The position numbers were made by a program, and so were the translations under genes. Shown one piece after another: positions 11,776 through 23,530 of a stretch of DNA of 64,000 nt; position 1 is the stretch's first letter; each line of letters starts with the position of its first letter. The notes beneath the pieces were generated by a model that was given only the letters and a program-made list of their open reading frames with translations, ran no database searches and had not been told where the DNA came from. The stretch spans positions 62,001 through 126,000 of the forward strand of contig JAMYHX010000007.1 of NCBI GenBank assembly GCA_025529335.1. Direction: 5' to 3'. Source of the DNA: Rhizopus sp. PT2906. Taxonomy: Eukaryota > Mucoromycota > Mucoromycetes > Mucorales > Rhizopodaceae.

Positions 11776-12360
11776 CTTTTAGTTGCAGATTTGTTTATAT
11801 GAAGAAATAAAAGAAAAAAAGAAAAAAAAACTGGATTCAAAGTGATAAATCTACCGCTTTATGTGTGCGCGCCAATCAATTAATCAGCAAAAGCAAAATT
11901 TACTCAAATTCATTTAAATAGGAGATTCTTTCCTTTTGTCTTCTCCTTCAACAATGATTTACTTACTACTCCTATTCATAATTTCTTTTTCATTACTCCT
12001 TGGCTCATTTTCAATTGATCTTCCCTCATCCCCGTGGGTACTCTAATGAATTTGCTTCTCTATGTGGTAATTACAATGTTCTTGTGGACAATCGTACAGA
12101 GTTTTTAAATATTATTGGTCATATTTTTGAACTCGCTCTTTAAAGACCAGTTGGCCACTTATTTTAAAGAGAATCTTTATTTAGACGGAAAAATTTTACA
12201 TGTCATTACACTTTGAGCTTTGTGAGCTTGGTTGTTGTAATCGTTCTTTTCTTTATTAGTTCGCATTGTACAACGTAAAATATCTTCTTGAGTGAGACTG
12301 TAACAAAGAGACAAACTGAGAAGAAAACAGGGAGAGGAAGGCGAAAACAATCAAGACCAC
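11776..12360. other. Upstream region of the ferric-reductase-like gene
   Basis: About 580 bp lie between the reductase start and the orphan exon. The reductase promoter must be here. A plus-strand stretch near 12047-12143 stays open for about 30 codons but has no start or neighbouring exon that I can support. Nothing else was recognised. Confidence 0.4.
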
Positions 12361-12642
12361 TTAAGTGCAATTATGATGATCCTTTATAAATTCATACACT
12401 ATATCAAAAAAATAAGCCATGAATTTAAGCACGGTGATGCCAATCGAGACAAGCTTTTCGATTTTTTCAGGAGCAAAATCAGAGAACTTCATCAAAGACC
12501 AAAGCATGTCCGTCTTTTTTGCAACTTCGAAATGACGTTTCTCTAGAACTTTCGTATTGTCTTCTTGACAAACGTACTCGAGGCTGTCGTTTTTAACAAT
12601 CAGATCAACACGATTGCCTATCCTTTTGGTTACTAGTTTTTT
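12361..12642 (-). pseudogene. Orphan last exon of an uncharacterised mucoralean gene family
   Basis: On the minus strand a strong 3' splice site (T-rich tract then ATAG at 12647-12643) is followed by exactly 94 open codons ending in TAA at 12363-12361. There is no start codon. The segment contains RVDLIVKND, LEYVCQED, HFEVAKKTDMLWSLM and a hydrophobic tail. No upstream exon is visible before the SEC23 stop, so this is probably the 3' remnant of a gene. The RVDLIV...LEYVCQE pattern resembles the D...ExxE/K core of PD-(D/E)XK-like proteins that are abundant in Mucorales, but that is only my inference. An alternative is a short non-coding RNA exon. Confidence 0.5.
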
Positions 12643-13125
12643 CTATAAAAAAAAAAAAGCACCAAGTCGATATCTTGCGAATTAGGGTTATTATTAAAAT
12701 AAAACGCGTGTGTATGTATAAGAAAGATTGAGTGTTGTCAGCGTGATTTATTGTGGTCAATGTGGTTATTTATCAATATTATCAGCACTATTATTCTTTT
12801 CAGATGCGGCAGAGGAATGTATGCTCTATTTTATTATACTCGAGTTATTATAATGACTCATATCAAACACGTCAGATTAACAGGATTCATACTATGTGTT
12901 ATTATCATCTAAATTTAATCATTGTCATATTAAACACTCCTTAATAAAATGCAGTTCTTTTTTCTTCTAGTTATTAGAAATAGATTGCTTTTTTATTCTT
13001 TTTTTTTTTATATATAAGAAATCCATAAACGTAAAATATTCCTTGTGTGCATACTTAAGAAGCACCAGCAACAGCCAGTCTATGATGATAATGAGTACAT
13101 TGTTCTTTCTTTTAAATAATTCAAC

Positions 13126-15690
13126 TTACTTTTTCAAATGTTCCATAAAGACTTGGAGACTGACATCATCAGTTAGTACTACAGCACCACCAGGAGCACT
13201 ATAGGGGCTTCCAGAAGTATGTGTCGTTGAAGGATTCAGTTTAGAAAGCAAGAAACGGGCTTGAGATCCGCCTTGATCACATACAATATAACGAGATACA
13301 GGGAAGCGGTCCATCAATAAGTCTTGGGCGTCCAAGACAGGTGCCTCTAAAAGCTGCTTAAAGTTTTCATATCCTTCCTGATCTTGATAGCCAGCATTAC
13401 GCCATTGAGCAATAGTATCACCATGGAAGATTAAGATATGGAAGAAGGTATCCAGGAGTAAGATAACATCAGGCTTAACAGAGATAGAATCTAACAAGAC
13501 AGGCTGAGGTGGCACGTCAAAGCTGTAAGATGTCAACGTAGGTTGAATCATGATAAGTGAGTTATCAACATTTTCACGGTTCAAGGTATGGCTATTATAC
13601 AGGGTAAGTATCAGCTTGACATTTAACTCCAGTTTACTTTACCGATAAAAGGCAGTTTCGTCAGGTGAATTATTAAACACTTGCAAGAACTGAGAACGTC
13701 TCAAATGGAACATAAATTGAGGGTAGATAGAAAAGTTCTCTGACAGTCTGAATGAATGAGGATCGTCCTTGCGGTAATCAGCAAATCTTTGACAGAGACG
13801 GATCAACATACGATCCAGCCAACGCAGCACATCAGGTCCATCATCAATCTCTCCCTTGAATACAGCAATACGAGACATCAAGACAGCAGCTGTTTCCTGA
13901 TCAAAGGAATTAGCAATTTCTGGGCTCTGTCCGTCAGCAAAGTTTCTAGCCACAGTCGTCACACGAAGACGGAACTGTCCACTTGAGTGTTGGTAATGAG
14001 TAACGAACTGGATGAGTCCACGAGAGCCAGGTTGGAAGGGCGTAGGCTGGTTGACAACTTCAAAGTAAACGGCATGTGTCGTCTTGTCATTCAAGGAACA
14101 CATCTTCCAAGCAGAGGTGTTACCGATACCAATCTCGGTTTCACCCACAAAGGAAGATTTCTTGTTACCAGAAACAGCATGACCGATCAAACCACAAATC
14201 TTTAATTCGCGTGTTGTTTGAACATCCATGGTGGCGTTGAAACCCATCTGTAAGTGTCCTTGGCTGTCTTTTGCAAAGATACGCTGATAACTTTGCTTGA
14301 AAATAGCCGTGTTGAATGAGTCTGCCAGAATCATGAAACCGCCTGTGTGGTTGACCATAGATCTCATTTCTAACAGACCGACTTGATCCAAACAGCCTGC
14401 AAAGATATCAATTGTGTGTCCATTTTGAGCAGCTCGTTTGGCAAGTGCTTCATAAAACTAATGTCCCAAGGTCATTATTTTTATTATCTGTCAGGTGAGA
14501 GAACTTTACCTTTGTGGCTGATTTATAATGTTTGGCAGTCTCCTTTTCGATATCGTGGTGTGATCGGATAGGCTCTCTTAATTCGTCACCTACTACCTTA
14601 CCAGGCCCTTCAGAAGCAGGACCACCACTGAAGAGCATCATGCGAGCACCAGTATTAGGGAAAGTGGTTTCCAAAAGACCTACAGCGACACTCATAGCAA
14701 CACCTGTGCATCTTTCAGGACGCTTATGCTCAGCTACTGGCCAAGGATCGCGCTGAAGGTTTTCGAGGATAGATGTCAAAACGAACTCACAGTCCTTGAC
14801 GGGAAGTAAGAATCGGTTGGCTGCCATCTGTGGACGGTTGGGTTGTTGATTGGGAAGAGGGCGAGTAGGGTTGCTGCTGGTCAAACCCAACATTTCCTGG
14901 ACTTGCTTTGCAGCGTATTCCTTGGTACCTCTGAAAACAAAGGATTTAGGACAATCAGCAAAGCCGAGTTCATGCACTTGGGTCTAAAAAAAGGGTTATC
15001 ATTCGCTTTTTTTTTTGGACTTGCTGCTTATGTATTTACCATAGTACCAAATGTAATCAAACCAACCCAAGCATATTCAGGTAACAAGCTTAAGCTAACA
15101 ATGATAGACTCCTTGAGTGCTTTAAGATCATCTTCTTCAAGACAAGTGTCGACCACAAACAAAAAGATGGGCGGAATTTGAGCAACACGGTTCAAATTGT
15201 ATTCAATTGTCGTATACTTGGGTAAAAGTTCGGCTGGAAGGTTGGTGTTGGAGATATCTTTATAGTGAGGAGGGAGTGCATTTCTTTGCAAACAGAAAGG
15301 GCAGATCCAAAGTTTTCCTCGTACGTCAATTTGACTATATATATAAAAGTAGATGTAAAAATAAAGGTTAATGAAGGGGATACGCTATATTCTATATATA
15401 TATATTCTTTATTACTTACCAATAAGGGTTCAAGATGGCTCGACATGGTGCCTTACAGACAACAGGTTCATACCAAATGGGGCTTTCTATAAAGTCTTCA
15501 CGTTCTTTTAATGGAGTATAAAGACATGCAATAGGCACCACAGCTTTGGTTGCTTCTGAACGTGAAGATGGCCAAGCATTCCAAGAGAAACGGATTCCAT
15601 CCTATATTTTATTGCAAATTCGTTTCATTTTGTAAACAAAGAATCTGCTGGGTTGGTTATTACCTGTTCTTCAATTTCGTCAAAATTCAT
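13126..15690 (-). CDS. SEC23: COPII coat GTPase-activating subunit Sec23
   Basis: Sec23 forms the inner COPII coat with Sec24 and activates Sar1 GTPase during ER exit. The start MNFDEIEEQDGIRFSWN is the usual Sec23 N-terminus. The zinc finger follows (VVCKAPCRAILNPYC, then WICPFC), then the trunk domain beginning PPIFLFVVDTC, the beta-sandwich, the helical domain, and a gelsolin domain with PDVILLLDTFFHILIFHGDTIAQW. The Arg that inserts in the Sar1 active site should be in the gelsolin or beta region; I did not pinpoint it. Several short introns are present. One splits the third Cys codon of the zinc finger and another joins FYR to HTLNRENV near 13620. The family and length are typical. Confidence 0.95.
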
Positions 15691-16400
15691 TTTTACAAGT
15701 GAATTAAAAGAGTTGCATCGTGTCCTCGGTGTAATATGGAATAGCGGAAATTGAAAAATGGTATCTCGACCATTCATTTACTGGCACATACAAGAAGCTG
15801 GTGATACACACCACTGCGGGGGTGTGCTTATCAGCATAGAGGATACAGGTGTCTTTGCTTGGAGATCATAGATGATTTGACTTTATGGATCTTATATTTC
15901 ATTAAAAGACAACACTACTGCTGCCTTTATGATTGGATCTGGCCGACTGTTGAGACTTATTCATGATGAATTAAAGATGGTATTGAACAGGGTATTCAGA
16001 TAGAATCAGAGATTAATCAAAGGGCAGATTGACAGGCAATAAAAGCGTACGGGTACATTCTTTTGAGACAAAATAAAGATGATAACAAAGGATGATACCC
16101 CATAAATAATGACAATGTGGATATCAATCTAGTAGCATAGGTACTAAAGCTGATCAAAAAAAGAAAGAAAATGAGCTAAATTGACATGTAAAATAACGAA
16201 AGCTTTAAAAAGAAAGAGAGATAAGGCGAGGATGAGGGTAGTATTGTGACTAGAGGCATCTACATGAATCCGTCCCTAAGAAAAACAAGATAGTATTGAA
16301 CAATTTCCACACTAGATTGGGATCTTGTGCAAAGGAAATATAGAAAAGAGTTTGGTAGCGGCCACTATACAATAGCTTCTGGAGCGTAACTTGAAAACTT
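15691..16400. other. Gene-free stretch upstream of SEC23
   Basis: This contains the SEC23 promoter. A plus-strand segment near 15902-16000 is open for about 32 codons (KDNTTAAFMIGSGRLLRL...) and looks coding in character, but it has no start and no clear exon partners. It may be a gene remnant. Nothing else was recognised. Confidence 0.35.
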
Positions 16401-16420
16401 ACAGAATATGTAGATTGCGT

Positions 16421-17166
16421 TTACCTCCTGGCTATTTTGTTATTCAGGGAGTTACTATCGTTAGTACTGGTGTTACTCACTTTGATCTGATGAGATGTAG
16501 AAAGGAAGAATATATGTTCGACTACAGATATTAAATACCAAACTAAAGTAGGGTATTGCAAAAGGAAGAAAGTAAATATCTGGCAGCCATGTTGATCCTG
16601 CAACTTCAAGATGTGAGACTAGCGCGTCTAAATACTCTTTTTTTTTATACTGTAAATACACGAGTGTCATAATAATGACAGGGCCACACGCATCAGCGAT
16701 GATCTTTTGAGTATGCGATCTTGACATTTCTGGAAAGTGGAGTTGTGGTTATCTATATCCAACTTTTGAATAAAATCCTGTGGTTTATGTTGTCGAAGCA
16801 AAGGCGAAGGATGTAATGTATTATAGAAGTTAAATCCTGTTGTCACATCAAGGGTATAGCTCTTGTATAATATTCGTAAAAGAGATCTCCTACAGCTTCT
16901 CATCCATGATACATCACGTGTATTCATTGCTACTTTAATTAAAAAGTTGATGGTATTGATACAGTGTCTGCTCAATATAGACATTTCACTTGCCACTCAT
17001 CCTCCAATAACACAACAGGAAGAACAAATCGTGACTGATAAGCGTTTCTGCAACGTAGCCATTTCGGATTACCCAAAAGATTTTTGTAACCGTCTAATTT
17101 ATTTGAAGAGTACTGTACCTCTTTACTAATAAGCTTTGTAGATAAGAATAACAGTCTATCCATCAT
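16421..17166 (-). CDS. Possible intron-containing gene or remnant, unidentified
   Basis: Overlapping minus-strand frames read in succession from ATG 17166 (MMDRLLFLSTKLISKE, then a GTACAG donor). A second segment covers about 16996-16670 (RSCRRSLLRILYKSYTLD...), and a third covers about 16727-16480 and includes HTQKIIADACGPVIIMTLVYLQYKKKEYLDALVSHLEV. Frame changes coincide with plausible splice signals, and the locus sits divergently to the next plus-strand gene. I could not build a complete model. The segment with VIIMTLVYLQ is faintly cyclin-like, but not enough to name. It may be decayed. Confidence 0.3.
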
Positions 17167-17397
17167 TCATCAGACATCACTCTAATAGACCATCCAAGAC
17201 TCTTCTGTCCCCTTCAAAGCATCTTCAGACAACACATATCCTTTTAGTCTTTCAACTCCCCCTTTGACAGTCCAAAAAGGGAAAATTGAAATGAGGTCCG
17301 ATAAATAGAACTAGTAAAATTTATTTGTATCCTTTTTTTCTTTATTTTTCCTATTCTTTTACTGCTGTTGCTATTGTGTTTTGTATATAAAAAATAA

Positions 17398-18794
17398 ATG
17401 GATACCTACATAAGCGAAGCACCTATTGAAAAATCCAAAAACAAGACGGTTAGTAGAATATCTCGACTATTTCAAAAGAAGCCCAAGCATAAATCATCGA
17501 TACCATCCTCTGTTTCTTCACTATCGATTTCTGACCCTTCTTTATCCAAACAAGCCAGCTTTCAAAGTGTGGGTAGTGCTCAATTAAGTATACCAGAGAC
17601 TCCTCCTCAAAGACACTCATCCTTAGAGAACAGAGGTGTACCGCCCATCGATAATCTAAGTACGATCACAACTGAAACGGGTAAAAAATATAGAAGCTAA
17701 CGAGATGCTGCAGGATATTAACTTGGATTTGTGTAGCCGTCTCCGTTCATGCCAGTTTAGGAAGGACACCGTCCCTGAGAAGCATCAGTACATATAGACA
17801 ACAACAGCAACAGATGATAGAACAGCAACGTCATGCATTAAGAGAATTAGAAGTGGAGAAAATACATTATGTGAAGGAGAATCAACGAATGGAAGAACAA
17901 TTAGTCAAGATGCAAGAAAAGATCAAACAACGCACAGAGGACATGAAGACCTTGAAAAATAACTATCAGCTTCATTTACAATCCATGCGATGCTCTGATG
18001 ATGACCCAGAAAGTATTGCGAATCGACTAAGGGATCTACGAGCAACGATTAAAGAACTAGCAAATGAACTGTTACCTTATGCAGAACCTAAACAGACAAC
18101 AGAGAAGCTTGGCACACTTTGGCTGAATCTAGGAGAGACGATCGGACGACTAGGGAACCCTTACCTTAGTCTCGACAGGATACAGCTGTTGACAGAGAAG
18201 TTTATGATGGACGTACTTGTTCAAAACTTGAACACAAATCATTTTCCAGGATTGTCATGCCACCAAGAATTTTTAGAGATACAGGACTGGTTTGATCAGC
18301 ATGACTCGTCTTCCTTTTTCGCTACACGATTACGTCAAGAGGTGGCACTTTTGATCGTCAACAACAAGACGAACGGAGAGGATATCGAAAAACGGTGGAA
18401 GAAGAGCGCTGAGCGTCATTGGTACCACTTGTATCGCGGTCTACAAAAGTCATATCCTAAAAGTTTCCTGGCTCATCCAGACAAAGAAGATGATCAGGAG
18501 CACACACAGAAACAACAAGAGTATAGTCAAAAGTTACGTGACGTTGTTGAAAAGGCGATGAACTTGGGATCAGCGATCAAAGGTCAAGAGGTCTGTATTA
18601 CAGCCATGGATGTAAAAGAAGGTGTACAACAGTTTGATCCGTTGATCATGGAGGATGAGGATGGACAGACCAATGGTATAATTGCACTATGCATATCACC
18701 TCCCTTTGTCGTCAAATTAACAGATCGATATGAACCACTTGTGAAAGGTAGAGTGCTTTGTTTTCCTAACCAAGACACTGTTGATGATAAATAA
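17398..18794 (+). CDS. Coiled-coil protein, unidentified
   Basis: Two exons (17398-17680 and 17761-18794) are joined by an 80-nt intron, giving 438 residues. The first 100 residues are Ser/Pro-rich and basic (KKPKHKSSIPSS...), probably disordered with phosphorylation sites. A Gln-rich heptad-like coiled coil follows, roughly residues 110-185. The remainder is a compact alpha-helical domain (LTEKFMMDVLVQNLNTNHFPG, FATRLRQEVALLIV). Joining the exons removes the stop at the end of exon 1 and keeps the phase exactly. I do not recognise the helical domain. The overall plan suggests a scaffold or cytoskeleton-related protein, which is inference. Confidence 0.65.
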
Positions 18795-18955
18795 TAAAAA
18801 CTGTTTGGTGCATTATTGTGCCTTAAATTTCTCAGGAAAACTTTTTTATTTTGAAATGCCGAATATAAACTTCTCCCCATCTCTCTCTCTCTCTGTTCTT
18901 CTTCTTCTTTCTCCTTCACCTTCTTTTTTCCCCCCTTTTTTTTATTTTGCATAAA

Positions 18956-20593
18956 ATGATTTCAAATGTTGCATTGAATCCTGAAACGACGAGAAAGCGC
19001 AAGATGAAAACGACAATGTCAGGTAAAGTTTGACCATCCCTTTATTCTTTAGCTAATTGTGATTTTTAGCATGCGTATTCTGTAGGCGCGTTCATATGAC
19101 TTGCGATGAAGGTAAAGTAACCCCACTTTTTATGCAACGTAAACATAATAATGATGATAGGTCGTCCATGCCAAAAATGCATTAAAAATAATATAGGAGA
19201 CATGTGTTACGACGACGATGATGCAAGATCACCAAGACCAGTCAAGAAGCTCTGTGCTTGTAGTGAAAACAGCAACGAGGGTATATAAAAAAATGATTGC
19301 GTAGCACACTGCAATTTATATATGTGTATACCAAATATATACATATATAAGCAGCTGTGTTTGCTAGTAGATACAATAATTCTCACACAAAAAGAATAGA
19401 GCAAATTCCTTCACCCATAACGATGAACAACAATGAGGTTCATATTTTAAAGTAAGTTGATATGCAGCTGTAATATAATCTTATTTTTTTCATTCTATTC
19501 TTATATATTTCTCTCTTTCTTTTTTGGGCTCATTTTTGCCGCTCTCTCTTTCTCTCTTTCTCTCTTCTTTCTGTCTTTCTTTTTATTAGTGATTATTTGG
19601 ATGACATGTCAAATGTAAATAAGGATGATCCACAAGATCAATTCTTTTTAACCGCAGCAGATCCAAAAGATGGAAAACCAGAAGAAAGACTAAACGAAGT
19701 GATTAATGCCAAATATCAAGCAGGTTTTTTAAAGCCATACAATTATGTCAATGGATATGCTCGACTTCAAAGATATATGGAACACCAGTAAAGAGGGAGA
19801 GAGATATGATGTATACTCTAAAAGATGACTTATATCTTTCAATAGCATGTCGTCTGACAGTCGGCAACGTATTTTGAATGTCATGGGCATGTTTCGCCCC
19901 ACATTTCGACAAGTAGCACAATCCTTGACGGATATTGATTTGATACTCGTCGAAGAAGCATTCGAACGATTACTACTAGATTATGATCGAGTTTTTAGTG
20001 CCATGGCTATACCTGCTTGTCTTTGGAGACGAACAGGCGAAATATACAAAGGAAATAAAGAATTTGCTGCATTGATTAACGTTCCTTTTGATAAACTACG
20101 TAATGTAAGTTGCATGGACTACAAATGGTAATAAACTAAGGTTGAATATTTCCATAATAGGGTCAGTTGTGTATTTATGAAATTATGGCTGAGGAGTCTA
20201 TTGTGAACTATTGGGAGGCAAGTTTGTTTTGGAGGCATCATTGTTTTGTTGTCTAATCTTATTCGTAGAAATATGGAAATATCGCATTTGATCCAAGACA
20301 AAAGGCTGTGCTGACATCGTGTATACTAAACTATCAAAAAGAAGGGTCAGACAAGACAGCCTTCCAAAAGAGCGACGTGACCTTGTCTTGTTGCTTCTCT
20401 TTTACGGTTAGAAGAGACAAGTTTAATATGTAAGTAAAGTGTTTGTTGTATTTATGGTTTATTAAATGTTTTTATATATGTTTATAGCCCAGTAAGTTGA
20501 TCAAGAACTAAAATAGTATTTATATTCATTCTTGTTTTCTTTTTATAGACATTGATCGTAGGCAATTTTTTACCCATAGATACAAAGCTCTAA
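18956..20593 (+). CDS. ERT1: Zn2Cys6/PAS transcription factor, Ert1/AcuK type
   Basis: The start at 18956 is followed by small exons that splice into ACVFCRRVHMTCDEGRPCQKC and then MCYDD. This is the atypical Zn2Cys6 cluster of the Ert1/Rds2/AcuK-AcuM family, which activates gluconeogenesis genes on non-fermentable carbon. The PAS-like C-terminal domain covers ERLLLDYDRVFSAMAIPACLWRRTGEIYKGNKEFA to the FTVRRDKFNIPTLIVGNFLP ending; stop 20591-20593. The last acceptor was chosen because it yields that typical ending rather than a stop three codons past IPVS. The intron at 20218-20268 has a GC donor (GAG|GCAAGT) and restores NYWE|KYGNIAFD. Downstream is dihydroxyacetone kinase, a plausible metabolic neighbour. 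Confidence 0.82.
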
Positions 20594-20922
20594 TACCCTT
20601 CATTTGTATTCTATTAATTTTACATTTTTAATAACTGTGAAAGAAAATAGCTTTAAATGAGAGAATAATAACAACTTTTTACTTTTCTCTCCCCCCAGTC
20701 ACTGCTTTCTCGGGTAAGATATACCTTTTTCAGAAATTATTCGCACACATTACAAAATCAATAACAATTAAACACTATGTATTTTTTATTATTTAAAAGA
20801 CAACATGTAATAATATATAAAATGAGCTTGATATTTTTGAGAAAAGATAAATGTGGTCAAAACTTTATACAAAATAAAAGGTTGTTAGAGAGTTTGTTTA
20901 AATAGTCTGATCTTGGCTTCTT

Positions 20923-21078
20923 TGGACCAAAAAGTAAGACCAGCTATTCCCCAGCTAGCCCTAAGGTATGTTATATTCTTTACTCTTGTAAGAAACTAAT
21001 ATGTAGTATTATAGATTGCCCATCGAAACTAACCCAGTGTTAGCTGGGGATAGTTTGGTTCTTACCAAACTTTGGTCC
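20923..21078. repeat. Imperfect inverted repeat (MITE-like hairpin)
   Basis: The left arm 20923-20961 and the right arm 21039-21078 are imperfect reverse complements over about 40 bp. GGACCAAA...GTAAGA(C)CC and CTATTCCCCAGCTAG match GGACCAAAGTTTGGTAAGAACC and CTATCCCCAGCTAAC on the other strand. The loop is about 77 bp. No flanking target duplication was confirmed. It lies in the 970-bp gap between the Ert1-like gene and dihydroxyacetone kinase, so it may be a small non-autonomous element or a structured RNA. Confidence 0.5.
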
Positions 21079-21561
21079 TGTACACTCCTTCAACCCCTTC
21101 CGCTCCTTTGGCCGCTCTCTCTATGCTCTCTATGTTTGCTCTTCTCTTTTCTCTTCTTTTTCCGGGCTAGTTATCGTCAGCCCAACCCAGGATACACTTC
21201 GGGTAAGTTATTAACAATTTCTTCTATAAGTTTAGTCACTTTTCTTGCTTATCTTTTTCTCTTATAAATCCTCCTCTTTATAATGTAAGTATTTAATATC
21301 AATGTAAATAACTGATTTACCGATCATTTCTTTATTCATCCTTTTGCTTTTGATGGGCTCTCTTTTTCATTATTTGTTGTATCTTTTGTTATTTTTTGTT
21401 GTCTGAAATTATCTTTTTTTTTTTTTTTATCAGTGTGAATAATTTGTGAAAAGTGTAAGTGATGAATACGAAACACACAACTGTATTTGAAAAATAGCTT
21501 TACATGCAACCTAATGCATACACCCCACTTTTTTTCTTTTCCTTTTTACTTTTTTTTTTGA

Positions 21562-23530
21562 ATGAGTAATGAACAGATATCTGTTATTATATGAAAATAA
21601 TCTTATTTGAATAGCAAAACACGTTATCAATACACCTGAAAGACTTGTTGAGGAGAGCCTTGAAGGATTATGTTATGCTTATCCACACTTGCGTCTTTTA
21701 AAAAAGGAAAAGGGTAAAGAAAAGCAATAAAGCCATCTTTTATATTAAACCATGCAATATTAGTGGTCTATTACGCCAATGCAGACAAGATGGCGTCTAA
21801 ACAAGTGACTTTGATCTCGGGGGGAGGATCAGGTCATGAACCAGGTTACGCTGGGATGGTGGGTGAAGGAGGACTCGCGGCTAACGTCTGTGGCCACGTC
21901 TTTGCATCCCCATCAGCAAGTCAAGTGATGGCAGCGATCGAAAGGGTCCAGTCACCTCATGGGACATTAGTTATCGTCATGAACTACACAGGCGATTGTC
22001 TTAATTTTGGACTCGCAGTTGAGCGAGCCAAAGCACGCGGTATCAAGGTCGACCTGATCTCTGTAGGCGATGATGTGGCAGTAGGAAGGGCAAAGGGTGG
22101 GAAGGTAGGTCGTCGTGGTATGGCTGCAACGACCTTGGCCATCAAGTTGGCAGGTGCCTTGGCTGCGAGAGGGTAAGTCGTTAAAGACATCTGTCTGTTG
22201 ATTGAAACCAACCTTCTGTTTATACAGTGCGCCTTTGGATCAAGTGCGTCATATGGTAGAATATGCAGTCAAGCACAGTGCTACCATTGGTGTTGCCTTT
22301 GATCATTGTCATGTCCCCGGCTCTACCTCATGGTCGCAGCTAGGTCCTGATGAGCTCGAATTGGGCATGGGAATCCACAATGAGACAGGACACCTCAAGA
22401 CGAAGATGATGCCTGCAAGGGACATGGTCACCCAGATGATGACCATGCTCACAGACGAGAGCGATTCTGATCGATCGTACCTGACTTTACCAAAGGGTGC
22501 CTCAGTCGTGATTTTAGTCAACAATTTAGGCGGCATCCCACTTATTGAACTCAATTTGGCAGCCAAGGAAGCTGTGAATTTCGTCCTGGCGCATGGTCTC
22601 AAGATTGAACGTGTTTATGTAGGCACTTTTGTGACAAGCTTAAATATGCCAGGGTTTTCAATTTCTTTGATGACTGTGTATGATAAAATTCTTGACCTTT
22701 TGGATCAACAAGTCGAGTTTAGTGGGTGGCCACAGGCTGCTGCGCAGACATTCGTAGCAAGGATTGAAGAAGAAAAGACAGAAACGAAAAATGATTCGTT
22801 GGTTTCCAAATGTGGTCAATGTAAAACTTAAATATTATCTTATTATCGTATCTCATTTTTGTAGTGATCGAGCCCAAGATTCTAGAAATCGCCATTCGCG
22901 GCGCTGCCGAAGCTGTGATCAAAGCAGAACCTGAAATCACTCGATATGACACTGCGCTTGGTGACGGTGACTGCGGACAGACTTTGAAAACGGCAGGATT
23001 AGGCAAGATAAGAAAAAGAAAGAAAAAGACATATCATAATGACCATTATAATTGTAGCCATCTTGGATAGACTCTCATCTTATCCTCTTCATTCTACAGC
23101 GGATACTATATTTGCTATAGCTGATACGATTGAAACATCGGTGGGTGGTACGTCATCTGCGATCTATTGTATTTTTTTAAATGCTTTGGCCAATGGACTC
23201 GTAAAGTATTCAGAGTCTGTATTTCCATTTATACCAGCATCTCAATATGCACTCAACACACTCATGACTTACACAAAGGCACGTGTTGGTGACCGTACAC
23301 TGATGGACACACTTTGTCCGTTTATAGATGCATTAAATGACCGCAGCCTGGTTGAGGCTGTGAAATTGGCACAGCAAGGAGCTGAGAGTACGCGGCATAT
23401 GGCAGCTCGTCTAGGTCGTTCTTCTTACTTGTCTAATGAGCAAGTACTTGGTTCAAATGTTCCAGATGCAGGTGCTTATGGTTTAGCTGAATTATTACGT
23501 GGCATGACAAAGGCTCTAATAAATAAATAA
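21562..23530 (+). CDS. DAK1: Dihydroxyacetone kinase (ATP-dependent)
   Basis: It phosphorylates dihydroxyacetone, or glyceraldehyde, and links glycerol catabolism to glycolysis. Six exons over five introns give exactly 571 residues, close to the normal size. DhaK domain: GGGSGHEPGYAGMVG, then the covalent-substrate His in AFDHCHVPG. DhaL domain: the metal-binding aspartates in RYDTALGDGDCG and the ATP-site VGGTSSAIY. The first exon is proposed to be only 4 nt (ATGA), then intron 21566-21614, giving MTKHVINTPERLV, which fits the family start. Intron 23003-23057 is GC-AG (TTAG|GCAAGA). Splicing there gives TAGLAILDRLSSYPLHSTADT, keeping the domain intact. The neighbour upstream is the Ert1-type regulator. 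Confidence 0.92.

Noticed and set aside
16863..17129. Plus-strand frame of 88 codons before the coiled-coil gene
   Set aside because: No splice link to the next gene and no recognisable motif; the minus strand has better exon signals.
17681..17760. Apparent frameshift splitting the coiled-coil gene
   Set aside because: A GTAAAA...TTTAG intron of 80 nt joins the two frames in exact phase.
20481..20489. Stop codon at the end of the Ert1-like gene (ending IPVS)
   Set aside because: Using the next acceptor gives the family-typical ending IPTLIVGNFLP, so the stop lies inside an intron.
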